Numbered from the stretch's first letter, positions 26,653-36,780 are shown. The stretch: DNA of 64,000 nt from Chryseobacterium hagamense (GCF_007991455.1 NZ_BJYJ01000020.1:1-64000); one strand, 5' to 3'. Numbers and translations are program-made. Notes: generated by a model from the letters alone, not told the origin.

Positions 26653-28983
26653 ATGATGTACAGAGTTATTTTAATTTTGATATTATTTTTTCAGACAGGC
26701 ACTAAGGCTCAGGACATCCGGAAAGCAAAATGGATTACTGAGCCTGACTGCCGGAATGAACCCAATTCCTGGTATTGTTTCCGGAAAGAATTCACTTTGA
26801 AAAAATTACCGGAAAAAGCATGGGCAAAGATAGCGGTGGACAGCAAATACTGGTTATGGATCAATGGTAAAATGGTCATATTTGAAGGCGGGCTGAAACG
26901 GGGGCCCGATCCCCGGAACACCTATTATGATACGGTCGACTTATCCGCTTATTTAACCAAAGGAAATAATACCATCGCGGTGCTGGCGTGGTATTTTGGA
27001 AAACAGGGGTTTTCACACGTCGATAGCGGAAAATTCGGGTTTTTGTTCGAATGCATCACGCCTGGAATCACCCTGGCCACCGATGCATCGTGGAAAGTAA
27101 TCAGAAATGAGGCCTATCAGACCTGTCCGCCCCCTTTACCCAACTTCCGCCTGCCGGAGTCAAGCATAAGATTTGATGCTGCAAAAGATCCGGGGTTATG
27201 GTACACCCATAATTTTTCTGCACAGGCCTGGAAAAATGCCACTGAACTGGGACGGCCTCCGATGGCACCATGGAACAGATTGGTACAGCGGCCTATTCCG
27301 CAATGGAAAAATTCAGGCCTCGTTTCTTATCTAAAAGCACCTGCTTTTCCGGTTCAATATGATAAGGATACGGTCATCACCTGTACTTTACCGTCCAATC
27401 TGCAGGTGACGCCTTACCTCAAAATTGAAACCCGGGAGGAAGGGAAGCTGATCGAAATAATAACAGAAAATCTTATGGGCGGAGGGGAACCGAATGTCTA
27501 TGCCCAGTACGTAGCCGGCAAAGGTATTCAGGAATACGAAAGTTACGGCTGGATGAATGGCCATACGGTAACCTATAAAATCCCTGCAGGGGTTAAAGTG
27601 CTGGATCTTAAATACAGGGAAACAGGATACGATACGGAATTTGCCGGAAGCTTTACCAGTTCGGACGATTTTCTCAACAGGATCTGGCAGAAAGCCCGCC
27701 GGACCCTCTACCTTACTATGCGTGATAATTATATGGATTGTCCGGACCGTGAAAGGGCACAATGGTGGGGCGATGAAGTAAACGAAGGCGGGGAGGCTTT
27801 TTATGCACTGGATACCAAAAGCCATCTGCTTTTCAAAAAAGGAATGTATGAACTGATCAACTGGCAGAAACCGGACAGTACCTTATTCAGCCCCATCCCT
27901 GCCGGAAACTGGAATAAGGAGTTGCCGGTGCAGATGCTAACAAGCATTGGCTATTATGGCTTCTGGAATTACTATTTAAATACAGGCGACCTCAAAACCA
28001 TATCCGATCTTTATCCCGGGGTAAAAAAATACCTGCAGATCTGGAAGCTGAAGGAAAACGGTACCGTTGAGGTAAGAAAGGGCGGATGGTCTTGGGGCGA
28101 CTGGGGCGATAACATCGACATGGATCTTCTGACCAACGGATTTTACTACCTGGCGCTACAGGGAGCCGCAAATATGGCCGATGCCTTATCTCTGAAAGAA
28201 GAAGCTTTCGAATACAGGCAGATGATGGCAAAAATGAAAGCCACGTTCAATAAAGAATTCTGGGACGGTTCTGCCTACCGTTATCCTGGCTATAAAGGGA
28301 AAACCGATGACCGAAGCCAGGCCGTTGCCATTGTATCAGGGATTGCAGATCCTGACCAATATCCTGCCCTTCGTGAAACTTTGAAGAAAGAGGAACATGC
28401 GAGCCCCTATATGGAAAAATATGTTTTAGAGGCACTCTTTAAGATGGGATACGCCGATGATGCGGTGGAACGCATGAAAAAACGGTTTGCCGATATGGTA
28501 AATGACCTCAATTATGCCACTCTTTTTGAAGTATGGAGGGCCGGTAATGTAGAAAGCTGGCTGCGGGGTACGACGAACCATGCGTGGAGCGGAGGCGCCC
28601 TTACCCTGTTATCTCAATATATGTGTGGAGTCGAACCTGCCGAACCGGGATATGCATCATTCCGGGTTTTCCCGAATCCGGGTTCCGTAAAAAATGCGTC
28701 TGCTGGTATGCAGTCGGTAAAAGGCATGATCAAAAGCCGTTTCACTAATTCGGAACACCTCTTCACGCTTGAGGTAACCGTACCGAAAGCGACCACCGCC
28801 GTCATCGGTATACCGGTAGAAAAAGTTTCGGCCGTCCGGCTCAACCACCGTCCGGTCTGGAAAGACGGACTTGCCGTCCGCAGCAGAAAGGCTCTCAAAT
28901 ATCAGGGGGTTGAAAAGGGACGGATTCTTTTCAGGGTGGCTGAAGGGACTTATTCCTTTGAGGCGGTTAAATATAAGAAATAA
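26653..28983 (+). CDS. GH78-like alpha-L-rhamnosidase
   Basis: 776 aa with a signal peptide (MMYRVILILILFF...GTKAQ). Bac_rhamnosid layout: N-terminal beta-sandwich domains including WITEPDCRNEPNSWYCFRKEF and the LWINGK carbohydrate-binding-like fold, a catalytic alpha6/alpha6 barrel starting near 340 with NYMDCPDRERAQWWGDE (the family's acidic DCPxRxE signature) and KGGWSWGDWGDNID, and a C-terminal beta domain from about 660. It would remove terminal rhamnose. A gap of 162 bp precedes it; the sequence there is AT-rich and shows no obvious terminator. Confidence 0.8.
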   Translation: MMYRVILILILFFQTGTKAQDIRKAKWITEPDCRNEPNSWYCFRKEFTLKKLPEKAWAKIAVDSKYWLWINGKMVIFEGGLKRGPDPRNTYYDTVDLSAYLTKGNNTIAVLAWYFGKQGFSHVDSGKFGFLFECITPGITLATDASWKVIRNEAYQTCPPPLPNFRLPESSIRFDAAKDPGLWYTHNFSAQAWKNATELGRPPMAPWNRLVQRPIPQWKNSGLVSYLKAPAFPVQYDKDTVITCTLPSNLQVTPYLKIETREEGKLIEIITENLMGGGEPNVYAQYVAGKGIQEYESYGWMNGHTVTYKIPAGVKVLDLKYRETGYDTEFAGSFTSSDDFLNRIWQKARRTLYLTMRDNYMDCPDRERAQWWGDEVNEGGEAFYALDTKSHLLFKKGMYELINWQKPDSTLFSPIPAGNWNKELPVQMLTSIGYYGFWNYYLNTGDLKTISDLYPGVKKYLQIWKLKENGTVEVRKGGWSWGDWGDNIDMDLLTNGFYYLALQGAANMADALSLKEEAFEYRQMMAKMKATFNKEFWDGSAYRYPGYKGKTDDRSQAVAIVSGIADPDQYPALRETLKKEEHASPYMEKYVLEALFKMGYADDAVERMKKRFADMVNDLNYATLFEVWRAGNVESWLRGTTNHAWSGGALTLLSQYMCGVEPAEPGYASFRVFPNPGSVKNASAGMQSVKGMIKSRFTNSEHLFTLEVTVPKATTAVIGIPVEKVSAVRLNHRPVWKDGLAVRSRKALKYQGVEKGRILFRVAEGTYSFEAVKYKK

Positions 28984-28993
28984 TGAAAGGAGT

Positions 28994-29003
28994 GAAACGT
29001 TTC
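28994..29003. promoter_or_regulatory. Palindrome GAAACGTTTC upstream of kduI
   Basis: A 10-bp perfect palindrome 11 bp after the rhamnosidase stop and about 125 bp before kduI. The form resembles LacI-family half-sites. It may be chance; a regulator is not identified. Confidence 0.3.
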
Positions 29004-29129
29004 GTAAAGATATTGACAGATCATTTTAAACAAGTTTTGAAATAAATTTTTGCTAAATTCCTTATTAAACGAAAGACCGGACAATAAACTTTAAAAAAAT
29101 AAAAATTGAAACAATTAAACAACAATACA

Positions 29130-29966
29130 ATGACAAAAACGGAATTCAGATACGCCCATCATCCGGATGATGTAAAAAATTATACGACGGAACAGCTCAG
29201 GAAGCATTTTTTAATTGAAGATCTTTTCCGGGAAGATACGATTAAACTGGTCTACACGATGTATGACCGTTACCTGGTAGGAGGAATCCTGCCTGTTACC
29301 GGTCCGCTTAAGCTTGAAACCATTGAAGAGCTAAAATCCGAACATTTTCTGGACAGAAGGGAGCTGGGCATCATCAATGTAGGAGGAAAAGGAACCGTTA
29401 CGGTGGATGGGGAAATCTACGAACTGGATCATAAAGAGGCGCTTTACATCGGCAAAGGGAAGAAGGAAATTATTTTTAATAAAACCGGTTCCGGGCAGCC
29501 TTATTTCTACATCAATTCTGCTCCGGCGCATCATACTTATCCTACCCGTAAAGTCACAAAAAATGAAGCGGAGATCGTACAGTTGGGAGAAGAAAAATAT
29601 GCCAATAAAAGAACCATCAACAAACTGATCGTCAACACCGTGCTGGAAACCTGCCAATTACAGATGGGTATGACCGAACTTCATCCCGGAAGCATCTGGA
29701 ATACCCTGCCTGCCCATACCCACGAAAGACGGATGGAAGCCTATTTCTATTTTGAACTGGAAGAAGGCCAGGCCGTTTGCCATTTTATGGGACAGCCGCA
29801 GGAAACAAGACATATTTTTATAAAAAACCATCAGGCGGTGATCTCTCCGGAATGGTCGATCCATTCAGGAGCAGGAACGTCCAGCTATACCTTTATCTGG
29901 GGAATGGCAGGGGAAAATTTAGACTACAGCGATATGGATGTCGTGTCACCGGATCAAATGAAATAA
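29130..29966 (+). CDS. kduI: 5-keto-4-deoxyuronate isomerase KduI
   Basis: 278 aa from the ATG at 29130, the same length as well-known KduI proteins; an upstream TTG would add eight residues and is not needed. Cupin protein with the metal-binding HTHERRMEAYFYFE stretch (His, His, Glu) and RYLVGGILPV, GGKGTVTVDG and SGAGTSSYTFIWGMAGEN. It isomerises 5-keto-4-deoxyuronate (DKI) to 2,5-diketo-3-deoxygluconate in the cytoplasm. It is the step following GH88. The stop TAA shares its last A with the first ATG of kduD, so the two are translationally coupled. Confidence 0.95.
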   Translation: MTKTEFRYAHHPDDVKNYTTEQLRKHFLIEDLFREDTIKLVYTMYDRYLVGGILPVTGPLKLETIEELKSEHFLDRRELGIINVGGKGTVTVDGEIYELDHKEALYIGKGKKEIIFNKTGSGQPYFYINSAPAHHTYPTRKVTKNEAEIVQLGEEKYANKRTINKLIVNTVLETCQLQMGMTELHPGSIWNTLPAHTHERRMEAYFYFELEEGQAVCHFMGQPQETRHIFIKNHQAVISPEWSIHSGAGTSSYTFIWGMAGENLDYSDMDVVSPDQMK

Positions 29967-30757
29967 TGATGAATAGATTATTCGATTTAAATGGAAAAAC
30001 CGCTCTGGTTACCGGAGCTACCCACGGATTGGGAATGGCCATGGCGGAAGGGCTTGCCGCCGCAGGAGCAGAACTGCTGATTACCGGAACGACTCCTTCC
30101 AGACTGGAAGAGGCACTAAGCCGTTACCGGGAAAAAGGATACCCTGCTTCGGGCTATCTTTTTGATGTAACCGATGAACAGGCGGCCAAAGACAACGTAG
30201 AGAAAATGATTCACGAACATCAGAAAATTGATATTCTGGTAAATAATGCAGGGATTATTAAAAGGGTCATGGCCCTCGATATGGAAGTGGAAGATTTCAG
30301 AAGGGTTATTGAGGTGGATTTAATAGGTGTTTTCATCATGTCAAAGCTTGTTGCCAAAGGAATGAAAGAACGGAACGGTGGGAAAATCATTAACATCTGC
30401 TCGATGATGAGCGAACTGGGAAGGGATAATGTCTCCGCTTATGCCGCGGCCAAAGGCGGACTGAAGATGCTGACTAAAAACCTGGCCACCGAATGGGCGA
30501 GATACAACATCCAGGTCAACGGAATCGGCCCCGGATATTTTGCCACGAGCCAGACCGAACCGATACGGGTAGAGGGAAACCCCTTTAACGAATTTATCCT
30601 GAACCGCACGCCGGCAGGACGGTGGGGAAATCCTGAAGACCTGGCCGGGACAGCCGTTTTCCTGGCTTCCGCAGCTAGTGATTTTGTCAACGGCCAGATT
30701 ATTTACGTCGACGGCGGAATACTGGCAACCATCGGCAAACCCATGAATGAAAAATAA
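29966..30757 (+). CDS. kduD: 2-deoxy-D-gluconate / 2,5-diketo-3-deoxygluconate reductase KduD
   Basis: 263 aa SDR (262 if the second of two adjacent ATGs at 29969 is used). The Rossmann motif is TGATHGLGMAMAEG, followed by NNAGI, the catalytic Ser region ICSMMSELGRDN and YAAAKGG (Tyr-x-x-x-Lys). It reduces the KduI product to 2-keto-3-deoxygluconate with NAD(P)H. No KDG kinase or aldolase is in the window, so the last steps are encoded elsewhere. Coupled to kduI by overlap. Confidence 0.93.
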   Translation: MMNRLFDLNGKTALVTGATHGLGMAMAEGLAAAGAELLITGTTPSRLEEALSRYREKGYPASGYLFDVTDEQAAKDNVEKMIHEHQKIDILVNNAGIIKRVMALDMEVEDFRRVIEVDLIGVFIMSKLVAKGMKERNGGKIINICSMMSELGRDNVSAYAAAKGGLKMLTKNLATEWARYNIQVNGIGPGYFATSQTEPIRVEGNPFNEFILNRTPAGRWGNPEDLAGTAVFLASAASDFVNGQIIYVDGGILATIGKPMNEK

Positions 30758-30775
30758 GGCTGATTTATCGTAGAC

Positions 30776-30850
30776 TTAACATGAACCGGAATAATTCTGA
30801 TTACAGACCGGATGAGGAAAGCGGGATACCGGAAGTTTTAATTAAACTGA
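30776..30850 (-). repeat. Decayed MITE-like repeat, copy H (right end)
   Basis: Begins TTAACATGAACCGG and runs into GGGATACCGGAAGTT, matching the reverse complement of the family's right end (compare 50028 onward). The left part is lost or unrecognisable. It lies between kduD and the GH2 gene; the remainder of this gap to 30978 holds nothing I recognise. Confidence 0.5.
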
Positions 30851-30978
30851 TCAAGGCTGACCATCCCGATAACTGATCTGCAGAAATATCCTCACCTGAA
30901 GATGCTGAATCTTTTGCCGTACCTAAAGATCTTCAGCATGATTAATAATTGTTCAGCTTATCATTAAATATAAAAAAT

Positions 30979-33435
30979 ATGACGTTATCAAGACATATCC
31001 GCAAATTAATTTTTACCGGCCTGATCGCTTTGGGTATTGGGTTGGCTCATGCACAGACCCGGACCGAATACCTTTTGGACAAGAACTGGAAATTCAGCAA
31101 AGGTAATCATCCGGAAGCGGTATACACAGACTACAATGACAAAAGCTGGCAGACGGTAACCGTTCCGCACGACTGGGCCATTACAGGGCCTTTTGACGGA
31201 AACAACGACAGCCAGAAAGTGCAGATCGTACAGAACGGAGAAAAAGAAGCCACCCTGAAAACCGGACGTACCGGAGGCCTGCCCTTCATAGGCAAAGGCT
31301 GGTACCGCAATACTTTTGAGGCACCGACATTTAAAAAAGGCAGAAAGGCAACCCTCCTGATCGACGGCGCCATGAGCGATCCCGTCGTGTACCTGAACGG
31401 AAAGGAAGTCGGGCACTGGGCCTATGGCTACAATTCATTTTCCATAGATCTCACCGATCAGATGAAAGAAGGGAAGAATACCCTGGCGATCGGACTAGAA
31501 AATAAGCCGGAAGCCTCACGGTGGTATCCCGGGGCCGGATTGTACCGAAACATCCACCTGATCATTACGGAGGATACGAGCATTCCGGTGTGGGGTACTT
31601 ACATCACAACACCGGTTATCAATAAAAATTTTGCTAAAGTAAATGTAAAAACCAAAGTAGCCGGAAACCTTGAAAACCTGCGCTTACAAACCTCCGTTAA
31701 AAATGCCAGAGGCGAAACCGTAGCCACAGCAACCAAAAATCTGGAAGAGACCGACGGAAATGAGTTTGAGCAGGAACTCGTCGTGCGCAATCCGGCATTA
31801 TGGTCGCCGGAGACCCCGGAATTATATACCGCGGAAAGTAAATTGTATTCCGGAAATGAGCTTAAAGATGAATATACGACCCGGTTCGGCATCAGGACGA
31901 TTAAATTTGAACCTGAAAAAGGCTTTTCCCTAAACGGCGAATACCGGAAATTCAAAGGGGTATGCAACCATCACGACCTCGGTCCTCTGGGGGCAGCCGT
32001 AAATGAAGCTGCGCTCCGGCGCCAGCTGGTTCTGCTGAAAGATATGGGCGTGGATGCCATCAGAACTTCCCACAACATGCCGGCACCGGAGTTGGTGAAG
32101 CTCTGCGATGAAATGGGATTCATGATGATGGTGGAATCCTTCGATGAATGGAAAGCCCCGAAAGTAACCAATGGATACAGCCATCTTTTCGACGATTGGG
32201 CGGAAAAAGACCTCATTAATATGATCCATGCCAACCGCAACAGCCCGAGTGTCGTGATGTGGAGCATCGGAAATGAAGTTCCCGACCAGGGTACCAAGGA
32301 AGGCGGAAAAATCCTGAAATTCCTGCAGGACATCTGCCACCGCGAAGATCCCACCCGCCCTGTTACCGCAGGAATGGACCGGCTACAGAATGCACTGGAC
32401 AACAACTTTGCCGCCGTACTGGATATTCCCGGCTTCAATTATAAGCCGAAGCATTACGAAATGGCTTACGGCCGTCTGCCACAGGGGATGATCCTGGGCA
32501 GTGAAACGGCTTCCACGGTAAGCTCCAGAGGGGTTTACAAATTTCCGGCAGAGCCTCAGAAGCATAAGATGTATGATGATAACCAGTCTTCATCTTATGA
32601 CCTGGAATACTGCAACTGGTCCCAGATTCCCGATGACGAATTCGTAAAACAGGATGATCTGCCTTACGTGATCGGTGAGTTTGTATGGACCGGTTTCGAT
32701 TATCTCGGCGAGCCGACTCCTTATGATGAGAAATGGCCTTCCCACAGCTCGTATTTCGGTATCATCGATCTGGCAGGAATTCCTAAAGACCGATATTATT
32801 TGTACCGCAGCCACTGGAATACATCAAAGCCTACGCTGCATATCGTTCCGCACTGGACCTTTCCGGGAAGGGAGGGAAAAGTGACGCCTGTCTTTGTCTA
32901 CACCAATTATCCTTCGGCTGAGCTCTTCATCAATGGGAAAAGCCAGGGCAGACAGGAAAAAAACAAATCTTCCAATACCGAAAGGTACCGACTGATGTGG
33001 AAAGATGCAGTTTATCAGCCCGGCGAAATTAAAGTGGTTGCCTATGATGCCGATGGAAAAGCGGCGGCGGAAGAAACCGTAAGAACAGCCGGAAAGCCCC
33101 ATCACATTATTCTGGAAACCGACCGTCAAACGCTGGTTGCCGACGGAAAAGACCTGGCCTATATTACCGCAGGCATTGTAGACGCCAACGGGAACCTTTG
33201 CCCTGATGCAGATCAGGATCTTAGCTTTTCAGTTTCCGGTAACGGAATCTATAAAGTGGCTGCAAACGGTGATGCAACAAACCTTCAGATGTTCCATCTG
33301 CCGGTGATGAGAGCTTTTAAAGGCAAGCTTGTGGTAACGGTACAGTCTACGGAAAAGCCCGGAAACATGACGCTCAAAGTCTCGGGAAAAGGCCTGAAAC
33401 CCGCAAAAATTGAAATCGGGACGGCAGCTAAATAA
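30979..33435 (+). CDS. GH2 beta-galactosidase
   Basis: 818 aa from the ATG at 30979, which begins the signal peptide (MTLSRHIRKLIFTGL...AHAQ). GH2 domain order: N-terminal sugar-binding jelly roll (WYRNTFEAP, GYNSFSIDLTD), Ig-like domain, TIM barrel (about 310-600) and C-terminal Ig-like domains of the type usual in Bacteroidota GH2 enzymes. Acid/base Glu433 lies in MWSIGNEVPDQ and nucleophile Glu567 in VIGEFVWTGFDYLGE. Probably removes beta-galactose in the periplasm. Its stop codon TAA is also the first three bases of repeat copy C. Confidence 0.9.
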   Translation: MTLSRHIRKLIFTGLIALGIGLAHAQTRTEYLLDKNWKFSKGNHPEAVYTDYNDKSWQTVTVPHDWAITGPFDGNNDSQKVQIVQNGEKEATLKTGRTGGLPFIGKGWYRNTFEAPTFKKGRKATLLIDGAMSDPVVYLNGKEVGHWAYGYNSFSIDLTDQMKEGKNTLAIGLENKPEASRWYPGAGLYRNIHLIITEDTSIPVWGTYITTPVINKNFAKVNVKTKVAGNLENLRLQTSVKNARGETVATATKNLEETDGNEFEQELVVRNPALWSPETPELYTAESKLYSGNELKDEYTTRFGIRTIKFEPEKGFSLNGEYRKFKGVCNHHDLGPLGAAVNEAALRRQLVLLKDMGVDAIRTSHNMPAPELVKLCDEMGFMMMVESFDEWKAPKVTNGYSHLFDDWAEKDLINMIHANRNSPSVVMWSIGNEVPDQGTKEGGKILKFLQDICHREDPTRPVTAGMDRLQNALDNNFAAVLDIPGFNYKPKHYEMAYGRLPQGMILGSETASTVSSRGVYKFPAEPQKHKMYDDNQSSSYDLEYCNWSQIPDDEFVKQDDLPYVIGEFVWTGFDYLGEPTPYDEKWPSHSSYFGIIDLAGIPKDRYYLYRSHWNTSKPTLHIVPHWTFPGREGKVTPVFVYTNYPSAELFINGKSQGRQEKNKSSNTERYRLMWKDAVYQPGEIKVVAYDADGKAAAEETVRTAGKPHHIILETDRQTLVADGKDLAYITAGIVDANGNLCPDADQDLSFSVSGNGIYKVAANGDATNLQMFHLPVMRAFKGKLVVTVQSTEKPGNMTLKVSGKGLKPAKIEIGTAAK

Positions 33436-33653
33436 TGTGAGCTCGATGTATAGATATGATCTTAAGGCTGGAAGAGGGAGGCCGGAAGTTATTGTTGTCA
33501 AAAATATAATCAGAGGTCCTAATGATCAACTGAATCTTTTGTCATAGATCTGAAAGCGTTCTTGTTTAAAATCATAACTGAATAGCATTAAATTTTATTT
33601 TTTAATTAATTAAACAGCTGGATATAAGTTAGATGAGATCGAATTCGCGTTAA
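33433..33653 (-). repeat. MITE-like intergenic repeat, copy C (short form)
   Basis: About 221 bp, from TAATGTGAGCTCGA to GAATTCGCGTTAA. Read on the minus strand it closely matches copy B through the whole interior. Its first three bases are the stop codon of the GH2 gene, so insertion or retention at this point fixed the end of the protein. No ORF. Confidence 0.8.
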
Positions 33654-33719
33654 ACAATAAAGAATAAAATCCGGTTAAGCTGAATTTATAACAGCTCATA
33701 TTATAAACACTTTATAAAA

Positions 33720-36071
33720 ATGAATTTAAAAAAAACATTTACCTTATTACTGCTGAGTATTTTTTCATGGATTCCGGTCAGTGCCCAGCAGGCGGCCGGT
33801 GCTCAGGATTTCAGAGCAGGGAAAGGACATTTCGAGCTCAATGGAAAACCATTCCTGATCCGGGCGGCGGAACTGCATTATCCGAGAATTCCAAAAAAAT
33901 ACTGGGAAAACCGCATCCGGCTCTGCAAAGCCATGGGGATGAATACCATCTGCATCTATATCTTCTGGAATCTGCATGAGCAGAGAGAAAACCAGTTTGA
34001 TTTCACGGGGCAGAATGACGTAGCGGAATTCGTACGCCTGATACAGAAAAACGGAATGTACTGCATGGTACGTCCCGGCCCGTATGTATGTGCCGAATGG
34101 GATATGGGCGGCTTGCCGTGGTGGCTGCTCAGGAAAAAAGACCTGCAGGTAAGAACCGGAAAAGATGCCGTATATATGTCGGGCCTGAAAAGATACATGA
34201 AGAAAGTCGGGGAACAGCTGGCTCCCCTGCAGATCCAGAATGGGGGGAACATCATCATGGTGCAGGTGGAAAATGAGTATGGAACCTGGGGAGACGATGC
34301 GCAGTATATGGCTTCCGTAAGGGATGTCGTCCGCAGCTCGGGCTTTGATAAAGTCCAGCTGTTCCGTTGCGACTGGTCCTCCAATTTCGACCGCTACCAG
34401 CTGCCGGGCGTTGCCAGTACCCTGAATTTCGGGGCCGGCTCCAACATCGATGAACAGTTTAAAAAATTCAGACAGGTAAATCCGGACGCTCCCCTGATGT
34501 GCAGCGAATACTGGACCGGCTGGTTCGACCAGTGGGGGAGGCCGCATGAAACCCGCGGGGTCGATACCTTTATCGGCAGCCTGAAAGATATGATGGACAG
34601 AGGGATTTCCTTCAGCTTATACATGGCGCACGGCGGAACTTCTTTCGGACAGTGGGCCGGTGCCAATGCGCCGCCTTATGCCCCGACGGTAACATCCTAT
34701 GATTATGATGCCCCGATTGATGAAACCGGGAAACCGACCGATAAGTTTTTTGCCATCCGCAACCTGTTGAAAAATTACCTCAACCCGGGAGAATCCATTC
34801 CGGAAATTCCGAAACCCGTATCTGAAATACAGGTCTTCCCGGAAATTAAAATGAAAGGATTCGCTTCTGTTTTTGATCATCTTCCAAAGCCTGTAACCAG
34901 TGAAGATCCGGTAACGATGGAATATCTGGATCAGGGATGGGGAAGCATTCTGTATAGAAAAATAATTCCGCCTGCAGGCAAAAAATCAATCCTGCATATC
35001 GAAGATGCCCATGATTATGCTTTGGTATTCCTCAATAAGAAATACATCGGGAAACTGGATCGCAGACTGAATGAAAAAACCATAGAATTACCCTCTTTTT
35101 CAAAAGCGGCACAGCTCGACATCCTTGTAGAAACCACGGGAAGAGTAAACTACGGGCAGGCCATCATCGACCGTAAGGGAATCAACGGAAATGTAACCAT
35201 TGAAACGGATGGCCGTAAAAAGCTTCTGAAAAACTGGAATATCTATACGCTTCCCGTCGATCTGGCTGCTCAAAACCAATTGAAATATAAAAGTGATGCG
35301 GCATCAGGTCCGGGATGGTACCGGGCCGATTTCCATATCAACCGCGTTGGCGATACCTTTATCAATCTGACCGGCTGGGCCAAGGGAATGGCCTGGGTAA
35401 ACGGGCATAACCTCGGCCATTACTGGAATATAGGTCCTACCCAGACGCTTTTTGTGCCCGGAACCTTTCTGAAAGAAGGGAACAATGAGATTATCATTTA
35501 TGATGTTCTGGCAAAGAATAACCGTACCATTTCCTTTACAGACAAACCAATCTACGAAATCATTGCAGATCCTTCATTGCTTCATAACAGGGGAGGTGAG
35601 CAACCTGATTTTACCGGAATGAAGGCTGTGGCAACAGGAAATTTTGCTGATGAGCCGGGATGGAAAAAGATCAGCTTTGAACCGCAGAATGCACGCTATA
35701 TTGCATTGGTGGCATTGAATGCGCAGGAGGATTACGAGGTAGCTGCATCTTTAGCTGAAATGGAAATAACCGGAAAGAATGGTAAAGCCATCGATCCCCA
35801 GAAATGGAAAGTGGTCTATGCAGACAGTGAAGAAGTGATCACAGCCAACAACTCTGCGGATAAACTATTCGACAGCCAGGAATCGGTGATCTGGCAGACT
35901 TCATTGTCCCATCCTACTTCTTATCCGCATACGATAATTATTGATCTGGGAGAAGAGGCCGGAGTCACCGGATTCGGAGCTTTGCCGCGTATGGACAAAA
36001 GCAAAAAAGGAATCATCAAAGATTTTAAACTGTACCTCAGCAAAAGGCCTTTTAATTTTTCAAAAAAATAA
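33720..36071 (+). CDS. GH35 beta-galactosidase with C-terminal F5/8-type domain
   Basis: 783 aa with signal peptide (about 1-22, VSAQQ). GH35 TIM barrel (about 30-360): ELHYPRIPKKYWENRI, IYIFWNLHEQ, MVRPGPYVCAEWDMGG, the acid Glu186 in VQVENEYG, and nucleophile Glu263 in LMCSEYWTGWFD. Beta-sandwich domains follow, and the last about 140 residues look like a discoidin-type carbohydrate-binding domain (ARYIALVALNAQED, PHTIIIDLGEEAGVTGFGALPR). Likely releases beta-galactose from galactan or AGP side chains. Bracketed by inverted repeat copies C and D. Confidence 0.92.
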   Translation: MNLKKTFTLLLLSIFSWIPVSAQQAAGAQDFRAGKGHFELNGKPFLIRAAELHYPRIPKKYWENRIRLCKAMGMNTICIYIFWNLHEQRENQFDFTGQNDVAEFVRLIQKNGMYCMVRPGPYVCAEWDMGGLPWWLLRKKDLQVRTGKDAVYMSGLKRYMKKVGEQLAPLQIQNGGNIIMVQVENEYGTWGDDAQYMASVRDVVRSSGFDKVQLFRCDWSSNFDRYQLPGVASTLNFGAGSNIDEQFKKFRQVNPDAPLMCSEYWTGWFDQWGRPHETRGVDTFIGSLKDMMDRGISFSLYMAHGGTSFGQWAGANAPPYAPTVTSYDYDAPIDETGKPTDKFFAIRNLLKNYLNPGESIPEIPKPVSEIQVFPEIKMKGFASVFDHLPKPVTSEDPVTMEYLDQGWGSILYRKIIPPAGKKSILHIEDAHDYALVFLNKKYIGKLDRRLNEKTIELPSFSKAAQLDILVETTGRVNYGQAIIDRKGINGNVTIETDGRKKLLKNWNIYTLPVDLAAQNQLKYKSDAASGPGWYRADFHINRVGDTFINLTGWAKGMAWVNGHNLGHYWNIGPTQTLFVPGTFLKEGNNEIIIYDVLAKNNRTISFTDKPIYEIIADPSLLHNRGGEQPDFTGMKAVATGNFADEPGWKKISFEPQNARYIALVALNAQEDYEVAASLAEMEITGKNGKAIDPQKWKVVYADSEEVITANNSADKLFDSQESVIWQTSLSHPTSYPHTIIIDLGEEAGVTGFGALPRMDKSKKGIIKDFKLYLSKRPFNFSKK

Positions 36072-36085
36072 TCTTAAAAGAAATG

Positions 36086-36134
36086 TTCCGTTCCGGATCA
36101 ATATTCCTCAACGTTGATCAGGAACGGAATTTTC
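36086..36134 (+). terminator. Terminator after the GH35 gene
   Basis: Long stem TTCCGTTCC(G)GATCAA (86-101) against TTGATC(A)GGAACGGAA (114-129), one mismatch, then TTTTC. It ends this transcription unit; GH51 therefore probably has its own promoter. Between here and 36357 the DNA is AT-rich; a lone TTAACGTGAATTT at 36165 looks like another stray end of the repeat family. Confidence 0.75.
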
Positions 36135-36357
36135 TGATCTTATCATCTGACAGTTGAAGCTGGATTAACGTGAATTTATTTGGAGACTGTTTAGATTCTG
36201 ATTAAAAAAGACGTTCTGTCATTTCTCTTAATTTTCTGAATTAAAATGAACTTTGTCTGTTCTTCATTTTAGTACGATAATGCAATGAATGAAATGAATA
36301 TCATTTAGTAATCACTAAATTGATTTTGTAAGGCTAAAATATCTTAATTCCTAAAAG

Positions 36358-36729
36358 TAATGTGAATTCTAATGTATAAAACTCATATTCAGCCGATTAT
36401 TTAATTCAAAAATAAAATTGAGACTGATTCGGTCGGGATTTTAAATAATACTCATCTTGCCGGAACAAATACACGGTTTATGCTTCTGAAGGATTTTATC
36501 CTATCCTTTATCAGGCCGTTCTTTCAAGGCTTTAAAAACAAGAGAATCACTCCCTGATTGAAAAAAAAGGCCGGTTATTCAGGATTGAATAAGAATTCCT
36601 CTGATAAAAGCGATAACCTATTCAGTTTGATGATCAGGATCTTTACTCCTATGTCTGACAAGAGGAACTTCCTGCATCCGGCTTCCTTCTTCCGGCCTGT
36701 TAATCCAGGTTCTGCTTCGAGCCACATTA
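36358..36729 (+). repeat. MITE-like intergenic repeat, copy D (full form)
   Basis: About 372 bp from TAATGTGAATTCT to CGAGCCACATTA. Aligns along its whole length with the reverse complement of copy F, including the middle about 150 bp (GCTTCTGAAGGATTTTATCC, TTCAGTTTGATGATCAGGAT) that the short forms lack. A 73-codon open frame inside is not credible as a gene. It occupies the region upstream of the GH51 gene. Confidence 0.8.
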
Positions 36730-36780
36730 GATTGGCTCTCACCATATTATTGATCTCTCTCTCATTAAAAGTATTGTAAA

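Noticed and set aside
29106-29129. TTG start for kduI eight codons upstream
   Set aside because: The ATG at 29130 gives exactly the normal KduI length (278 aa).
36558-36779. 73-codon open frame before the GH51 gene
   Set aside because: Starts inside repeat copy D, has no protein-like composition and no homologous frame in copy F.
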